Shown in pieces: positions 13,501-22,800 of a stretch of 64,000 bases of DNA (its first letter is position 1; each line of letters starts with the position of its first letter). Origin of the DNA: Angiostrongylus vasorum (taxonomy: Eukaryota; Nematoda; Chromadorea; Rhabditida; Metastrongylidae); NCBI GenBank assembly GCA_018806985.1, contig JADANN010000038.1:122277-186276 (forward strand), written 5' to 3'. The translations under genes and the position numbers were made by a program. Below the pieces are notes generated by a model, which had not been told where the DNA came from, did not search any database, and saw only the letters and a program-made list of their open reading frames with translations.

Positions 13501-16500
13501 CACTTCATTCATTTCCTCACATTCATCATACCTGAAGATCTTCCGGTTTACATATTGGTTCAATTGATATTTGACAATGGATTTTCTGGTCTTCGTTATG
13601 AATGATCGTGAATTTTAGTTGACTAGCTTCTTCACGGAATCTTGGCATAGCTGTTTAGCTCGTTCCTCTCTGTTCATCACAGGCAGTCTCTAATCTTTGT
13701 GGATTGTTAGGGAGCTCATCCTAAACAGATCTGCTAACAATTTCCTGATTTCGACAGAGTAGTAGGCTCGATTAACTTAGGACGTACTCGAACTAAGCTT
13801 TGCTCGTATTAATCATTGGCATTTCTACCACTGTTCTACCGCGCCTGGCAATATGGTAGTAGGGTTCAAAAATTTGCATTACTGCTTGTAATATTATGCT
13901 TACGTAATACTAACGGTATAAAACAATTGCGTTTCTTATCATTCTCAGTTGACAGGTTAACCTCGTACAAAATTGTTTTGAGCAATTCGAAAAGTGCGTA
14001 CTGAAGAAATCTATGTCTGTTATTTGGTTGCGTCGTGACATATACAATTAGCAATTACGCTGGAAGTGTTCATATTTACTCTCACATATAGTATTTCACC
14101 ACATCTTATATTGGGGTGCATGCAGCGTACTGGATAAAAATAAGTGTGCAATGCAAACTGGATCGGCGGCTGATTCGCAATCGACGCTCACTGGTCCTGA
14201 TATAACTCAAGGACTGGCATATTAGTACCAGAGTTGTCTGGAATTTTGTTGGTCATATGTTCATTCGTTCGCCTTAACGATTTATGGTGAAGTCGATTTG
14301 ATCCTGCATGCTTTAGGGATTGGTCGATCAGTGCTGAGAGCTTTATCTTTTTATCTAATATTACCACACTGATATCCTATCAAATTGGTTTTCTGATTTT
14401 ATCTATTGCGACGCAGAAATCGATTAAAAGTCGTCAGTTCGTTCTGTACAAGTTGATAATAACTATGTGCCTTCACTTTGAAATAACCGGTTTCGTTGGC
14501 AGTTGTTTCCTTTCATTCCGACTTTCAGTTTCATTGACGCAATCAGGTCTTGAACTTTTTCTTTTGTGGTAGATATCACTGCGTTGTCATCTTATAATTC
14601 TGCAAATAACTCTGTTCATGAGTGAAGTTTATTTAGTTACTTATTGTCTACATATGTTTTCATTCTGTATGCGTGCATAGGGAGCGTGTGGCGCAGTGGT
14701 TAGAGGCGCCCTACAATACACATGGTTCGGTCCCGCGCCCCAGGCTCACCAAACTTTCCATCATTCGTAGATCGACAAATTGATACCACACAGTGCTGAC
14801 TCGATATATCGGCAAGCTACCGCGAGTCATTGTAAAGGCCAGATATGCATTCAGTCACCTCCAGCGATGTTTAATGAACTCGAATGCATGGCGCTTATGA
14901 ACGCCGAGAGCTTTATCCTCTATTCTTTTTTTAACGATCTATCACTCCTAACATTTCGAAAACCTGTTTGCTTAATTGGCTGTCTTCCATCCAACGTTCT
15001 CTCAATTCCACTTAACGTTAACACTCAATTAAAAAACTAGTAGACGAAAAGGGAAGAAAGCAGGTTGCGCATCACTTATAAATATCATATAGTCTATTTT
15101 TTTTTTGCAACAAACGAGATTTAAGCCCTATGAATTCATCTGATGATAGTTTCTGCACAACCCCTTCACGCCACTTTGCGTAATGTAGCATATATCCATG
15201 CGGAGTTCCTTTAATAAGGAGATTCGTAAGCTTTTTCTTAAGTGGGATGAAATGTGAAAATTTCTGGAGTCCACGAAACTTCTTTTTTCAGTCGAGACTA
15301 ATCTTCTTCGTATATTGAGACGAATCGGGATTTCGTTTAGTGGGATGCAATCTTGTACCTATTTGCTTCATTCGTGTCGGCAACTGCTTTGTGTAATGTA
15401 CTTTGTAATTCTCCTGTTCTGTTAATGTTTCTAAAATTTTTGACTTACACTTTAAAACGGCAATATTTAAGGATTATACACAGGTTTAGAAGTTAAGCTG
15501 TCGATGAGTCATTGCCATTTTTCTTATTATATGACTCTTGTTATACATTACACTTCTATTCTTACTTTTTAGTGAAGTGTTTTGCCTTATTGCATACTGG
15601 GTGAATCCCCAGCATTTGGTTTAACCGGTCCCACTGTTTGGCACCCGTTATCCACGATGATGTTCTGCTTTGTTTGCGCATACGGCTGATGTTTGAAAGT
15701 TTTTTCTTCATGAATGCCGTTGAATGCTGATCGATCGTGGTTATCCTTGGAATCTGAGGATTATAGCACAGATAAAGCGACCAAAGGCATTAATTGGCGT
15801 TCATGGATGGTATCGAGCCGTTTTCAGACTCCGATGTAGTGGCGAGGGACTACTCGCAATACATGGTCTATTGATGGCCGTGTATGCATGAATTTTTTAA
15901 CTGCTGCATTGCGATATCCAGGGGATTTTCCCTTTATTGGTGATTATGATGGTAGTGTAAAGTTTCATTTAGATCACTCGTGTAGAGGGTAACATAAAAG
16001 GACGAATTTTGTTACATTCACACTGTATTATGTGTATTCCACATGAGCCATATTTAGTTCCACCTCGGGTCAATCAATCCTCCCCATCATCTCTTCGATG
16101 TCAAGAAATCGGTGTCATGGCAATTCGAGACCAGCTAGCTGCCTTCAATCCACGAAGGTTGTCTACTACCTGTGAGGAAGATTTGAGAATGGTCTAGCAT
16201 GGCCACCGCAGGATTCCAAAGAGCATCGGCCAGCATTGAACGACATTCATAAAGAAAACCGAAAATCGTCACGAAGCAGTAGAACCCACTCTTAAATTGG
16301 ATGACTTTCGCGGATGGCAGATGAATTTGAACTGTCCGTCCTCACTAGTTGTGCGGGGCCGAGCACAATCACCACTTTTCGGAGATTTGCGGGTTAAACT
16401 ATTGTAGTTCCCTGGAATTCCGTGGTCAGCGTGGCAAAAGTCTGTCCCAGATCTTCACCACCACAGGCAGCCTTCGTGGATCAGAGGAAGATTTGCCACA

Positions 16501-16735
16501 ACTTGACTTTGATACCAGGACGGTGATGGATCCTGGTATTAGTTTACTCCTAATTAGGCTTCCTGGTGGAAACGCCAGACTCCTCAGCTTGGAAGACCCT
16601 GCTGGGGAAACGAACCTCCCTTCTCCCCCCTGTACATCGCATTTCGACAACAAGGAATACCTCCCAGCTGCGATGAGGCGCTAAACCGTTGGGAGGATAA
16701 ATATATAATATATATATATATATATGTATTTATAC

Positions 16736-16819
<84 letters not shown>

Positions 16820-19800
16820 GTATATGTATATACGTATGTACATGCATAGGTACGGTATATGTATATGAACATACATGTACATACATATATGTATGTAATA
16901 TGGGGTATTTTTCGAACTAATAGAATACTACTCAAATGTGTTTGTCACATACTCTTCAGCCCTTGCTTTACGTTGCACTGTTAACACGTAACGGACGATG
17001 TGCATTGTATACATGTGGCTGAAAATTATTGCGTCCTCTAACTTTAAGAAACACCTTAATTCGTAGTGAACCTTGTTCGTCGAAAAAAAACCATTTAAGT
17101 TACAAATCTTTGCGAACAGCATGCAAGTCCTATTCACAAACAACGGTGTTAATTTTCTGGAGTACGTACAAATCTTTCTCAACAGCGTACAACTCCTTTT
17201 ATTCATTGACGACGATTGCAATTTTCTGGAGCATAAGGAACGTTTGTTTTTTCACTTTTCTTGTCGAAACTGCTATTTCAAACACCGAATTCACTGAACA
17301 GTCGCGAGTTCATAAAAGAGGGCGGAGCTATTTCCCCTAATGTTTCTTGATGTTTTTGGTTGCCGTGTTTCCTTTAGCAGGTTTTAAAGATAAAAACTTC
17401 GCTTTCAGTTTCCCGTGGACTGGAACCTTAAATAGATTTGAAGTCGAAAGGACATTTAGAAATCTCATTTATGTACCTAAAGTAATAGGACAAAGCTTTT
17501 TCATGAGACTATCAAATTCCCTGCTCCTCAACTAGTGTCCTTAACAAAAAGTGATTGGCAGTTTTCACAAAGACGACCATCGGGCGTTATGGGTTAAACT
17601 GGACGTAAAAAGATATGATGCATTTCAGAAGACATGGTTCTTGTAGAAACTCGGACTCGGAGTCGTTATCGACGTTGAATGACGCTCCACCGCCGACGGC
17701 TTGCACTACAATGGCACTGGCGCCAGCGTCTTTCGTTCCTATGCGCTCTTCCGCGGCGGGGTATCACCTCCGTGCCGGCCGTGAGCGGAGAACGACAGTT
17801 CCGGATCGTCCCGATCTTCCTATCAATCTGTGGTCTATCATGAAAAACTGCATTGGGAAAGAGCTGTCAAAGATTCCTATGCCAGTTAGTTTTTTAGAAG
17901 ATCGATTTTCTTTGTAATCTAGGGGATCAGTAGAGTATGCTTAAAGTATAAGATGAGAAGCCCTTTTAAGAATGAGCAAGTACTGGCGTTATTAACCGTA
18001 TTATCTTTCCTGGACTTCAGTGTTAGTACAGTATAAACAAAACTGGAATATAGCGCTTCTGTTCTGACTATTCCAGTGACTTTGTATAGGGAGTTTGTGC
18101 CATGAAGCCTTTCAAAGATTTGTGAAAATTCAATGTCGTGTTTAGAACCATTTTGAAACTTTTCAGGTTAACTTCAGCGAACCATTATCTGTTTTACAAA
18201 GAATTACAGAGGATTTGGAGTACGCATCGTTGTTAGAAACAGCTTCTACATTAGTGAGTGGCTTTCGGTTGCGTCATTCTCACGTTTTCTTTTCCTTTTA
18301 AGGCGTTGTTTCAATGTTCTTTTTTACTTTCACAGTTATTCCTATTTAACTAGATATTCTTATACTGAGTAAGGAATTGCAGGAACCATTTTGAACAAAT
18401 GGCTTATGTCGCTGCATACGCAGTGAGTAACTATTCCACAACGGGAAATCGTACCAACAAACCATTTAATCCACTGTTAGGTGAAACATACGAATGTGAT
18501 CGTACTAGCGACCTTGGATGGCGCAGTATCACAGAACAGGTTGAATTCGATGTCTTTTGTACTACAACACTTCCGCATTTTGTTGCTTTGTGTGTATCAT
18601 TGACGTTGAAAAGTTGTCACACCTGTTAGAACTAGTCATGACTACAGACCAATTTCGAGCAAATTAATGACTGGGCTTTGTTTAAGGTTTCTCATCACCC
18701 TCCTGCTGCAGCGCACCATGCTGAAGGCAGTGGCTGGGTTATGTATCAGGATTTCACAATGACGAGTCGCTTTCGCGGCAAATATCTCTCTGTCATACCT
18801 GTCGGGTATACTCATGTCTATTTTCCAGGGACTAAAAATCATTATTCTTATAGAAAGGCATGTTTGTGCAGTTTTTTTTGTTCTTTGTTGTTCTAAACTC
18901 GGTTTTCGAAGTTTCGAAATCAGCTGAATGCAGTATTCTTGAAAACTAAGGAAATGGATAAATGCGGTAATGGTTATCTTGTTATATTAACCCATTCACT
19001 ACCATGACTGGTTCATCGATAACCGCCAATGACTTCTTGTTAACTGGAGTAAGGTTTGCCATCATCCTCCTGCTGCTGAGTACCATGCTAAAGCAGGCGC
19101 TACCACTGACTCACAAACTTATAGAAGCAACTTTGTTTTGTCACCTCAGGGGTTTCACATTTCTTTCCGAACTTGCTTTAGTCTAAGTTTTTTTAAACTA
19201 AACGCTGAGAATTACAGTAAAGATTTGAAATTTTTTTTTAACGCAAGTGGGATAGTGGGCAACATGGGTGGTCGATCATTCGATTGTCTAATCACGTTCT
19301 GCTGGACAAAATGGCGCTTTTCCAATAGGTTCGCTGTTCAAATTGAAGCTCGATTAAGTAGAGTTGAAAAATGTCTTGTGTATTTCAGACGTTCCACCAT
19401 TTTGGTGGAATTATAAATCTTTTGCTCCTTGATAGTAATCTGTAAAACCAATGGTTTTCATTGCATTACTAAAGTTCATAATAAGGTGAAATAGGCTTTT
19501 TAGACTAAAGGTATATTGAAATCAATATATATGTTCGCCGATGTGTTAAAACATGTTACTTCCGTCGCAGTTCCAATTTTCACCTGCTCTCGGGCTCTGA
19601 ATTCGAAATTTTGGAAGGCTTGGCTTACTGTTTTCGGCAATGTACATATAGCGTGGTTAATTCTTAACATTAGTAATTCGTTTCCAGGCGACTAATACTG
19701 CTGTGTCTAACTTCTTAAATGGTTTTAATGATTTTTTTCCCTTTGCTTTAGGTTACTACCACTGTACACAATATTATTGTTGGCAAACTATGGATTGATA

Positions 19801-22800
19801 ATCACGGGGAAATGGAGATCGTTAATCATGGCACTGGTGATAAGTGTGTCGTGAAGTTTTTCCCTTATTCCTACTTTAGTCGGGAAGTACCCAGAAAGGT
19901 TTGTTGAATAAAGTTTCGTTTCTGTTTCTGTTTCTTTTTTTAAACTATCTCTCCAAAGGCCTCAATGGTGTAGTGGGTTACACATGAGCTTGCGGAAATG
20001 GTACTCACGGGTTTGATCTAGCCTTGGATTCGAGTTTTGCAAATATCTCAGCATCCCGGTGGTTGTACTTCATATCATACCGTCCTGTGAAAAATAATAA
20101 TAAGTAGAAAATAAATGGTTAACATTACTCTCTGTCTTTTGTTGTATTGTCATTTTTTTCCCACTTCCAAATTTGTGGTGCAGAAGCTTTCTGCTAGCCT
20201 GTATTGTTCTCGTTGTTTTTCAGATTTACGGCGTGGTACGAAATCCGTCCGGTGAGCCACAGCTAGTCGTTCAAGGCACCTGGGATGCTTTTGTGGACAT
20301 GTTCAGAGTTATAAAGAAGTATAAGAAGTGGCGATAAATCAAAAATCGAAACAGAGTTGGAGCCAAAACGCATCTGGACAGTGAATCCACCTGTGTACGT
20401 TGTTAACAAGTTCATATTCATATTCTTTGTTCTTGGTCATTGTTTCTACCTAAAAAAAAATGTTTAAATTATGGTACGCGTTGCCACACAATTCATCAGT
20501 GTAAAAATTCTCATTAGAAAATCCCCAGCGGTATAAGAATTAAGAGCTATTCTCTGCAACTCTACAAACAGAATTTTATGCCATCATCGTGAGTTATCCC
20601 ACTTCAGCGCCGTAGAATAGAGAGGGGGATTGCGACCACATAGCATTGAAGGCTTAAGCAGTCACAGAAGGCGAGACCTTTTCCAACAGAGAACATTGAA
20701 AGTTCACAGTTGCTCAAGAATACCTATTACGTATACAAAATGATTTGAGATGAATGGCTTTCGGATTATGGTGATTTTACGTATATCAACAACTAATAGA
20801 CATTGTTTTTTTAAAAAGGAATAAGCTAATAAGAAGCAACATGCAGCTTGGAACACAGTAGCATCTATGAAAGAAAGTGGCTGAGGAACCAGCATTACGT
20901 AGCAATGATTTCAGCTAGAAATAAGTTCAATATATAGAATGAAAGTGGTAGAGGCTTGTTGACGTTACTATAAAACGTTACTATGGGTGGTACACACAAC
21001 CTCTGTGGATGTGGTCACGAGTTTAGAAATTGAATGGAAGTGGAGCTTTGATGTATATTATTCTTATAAGCGTGTATAGAAGATGTAGTATGTTCGAGCT
21101 CACAAGTGACGATTATTAGAAATATCCTGCAATTATGTTAATTGTTATTTTTCAGAAGAAAATTTCATCATTTTGGTTGTTTCCGTATTTCAGCCCTGGA
21201 GCTGAACGCATGCACAATTTTCACACGTTTGGCAATTCAACTCAATGAGCCGGAGCCAGGAGTAGCCCCAACCGATAGCCGATTACGACCAGATCAACGG
21301 CTTATGGAGGAAGGGCGGTATGTTGCGTGGTTTACAAAAAGTCGTTGAAGTTTGTTTAATCTTCATTGACTGCAATGAAGGATCTTGTGTGGGGCGTGGG
21401 TAGCGAAATGGTTAGAGTTATTCTGCAATGCAATCTTAGTCGTTGATTTGATCTCTTAATCCGTGTTAACCGAATGTGCCGTCAATCCGGGCTGGCGAAT
21501 TCGTACGTTTCGTCTGGTATGATAGTAAAAATAGAATTCGATATAGGTATATAGTTAGACCATTACAACAAGTCATTGTGTTAGCCAGATATGCATTCAA
21601 TCACTTATACGTGCTTACTGGATCCAAATACACAAAGCATATCAAATTTGTTAGTCAATGTCGTACACTTTGTCTTTTGTTCTTGGTGGGGTGTATGTTA
21701 TGTGTTCGATTCGGTATTGGTACTTCTTATTTGACCACTTGGCACGCTTTCTTTTTACTACTCATGTATAATTTCTTTACAGTTAACTAAATAAACAGTG
21801 ATGGCCGTGCGTACTATTTGATATCATTGTTTTAGCTGGGATGAGGCAAACAAAAAAAAGCTTGAACTTGAAGAAAAGCAGCGAGCTATGAGGAGAAAAC
21901 GGGAGGCGGAAATGGAGAAGGCCATGCAGAACGGTATGTTAAATTCGAAATCATTGTGAGTCCTATGAATGGTAAAACTTAGACAACTTTCGTTGTATCA
22001 TAGGAAAGAGTAGAGATTAATAGCGGATTGTCGCTGAGTTGTTTCTGTCTTTATTGGACTTTTATGAATTATTTTAAAGTTGAAACTTACGAGTGTTGGC
22101 TGTATAACCAGCATCACCTATCGTCCTATTGATCGTCGAGTAACCAGAGCGGGCGCCACTTAATTTTCCACTTCTCTCTGTCGCGTATAAGAGTAGTAGG
22201 AGTATAGTAAGTTTTTGCTCGCTATAGAGACTCGTTGATCACCATATCTTTCTTCCAGGGTTTTCGTGAGGAACGCTGACCGTCGAGTCGGGGGTCTTGC
22301 AGTACGTTTGATATCCCGAGGAATCCAATCACTAATTGCTCTTGTCCATTGATTGTCGTTCATACGCGTTACGTGTCAGGCCCACCTTATCTTCGACAAT
22401 TTGGTGTATAAAGCGGCGTCTTTGCTTTTTGATCGTTGATGTAAGTCGGACCTTGGTATCCCTTCTATCACTTTCGTGATAGGGATGCTTCTGCATCGCC
22501 CTTTTGAATGTGCGTTCTGCATCGCTGAGTGATCTTTAATACTAATGTTTTACCCTTTACTTTCTGCCTACTACAATTTTCGCGGCAGGGGTACTAAGCG
22601 AAATACAACCACAACGTTGCTGAGATATTTGCAAAACTCTGGACCACAGGTGCATAAGGTGGGGAACGAACGCGCTATTGTCCTTTCCGAGGAATAAACC
22701 GTTCACCACCACACCATGCGGGTCCTTCGGTTCGCCTGTCTCTCAGCTAGTTCAGAAAAATAAATGGTAAAACATTGTGATTTCAACTACTTCCTCAGCT

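Larger units (their letters stand above)
10760..17600. other. OSBP intron 9, between listed repeats
   Basis: 7.4-kb intron. Outside the listed S1, S2, S4 and R3 copies I see nothing assignable at 10760-11485, 12015-13090, 13370-14675, 14935-15685 and 17340-17620. Confidence 0.4.

Noticed and set aside
14685..14745. tRNA-gene-like A and B boxes
   Set aside because: The sequence between the boxes does not fold into a full cloverleaf with an acceptor stem that I could find, and the same head recurs in many S1 copies. It is a SINE head, not a tRNA gene.
16584..16935. Open frames of alternating Tyr-Ile across (TA)n tracts (also at 28670-29083, 46993-47307 and 57257-57642)
   Set aside because: These are translations of microsatellite DNA and have no coding meaning.
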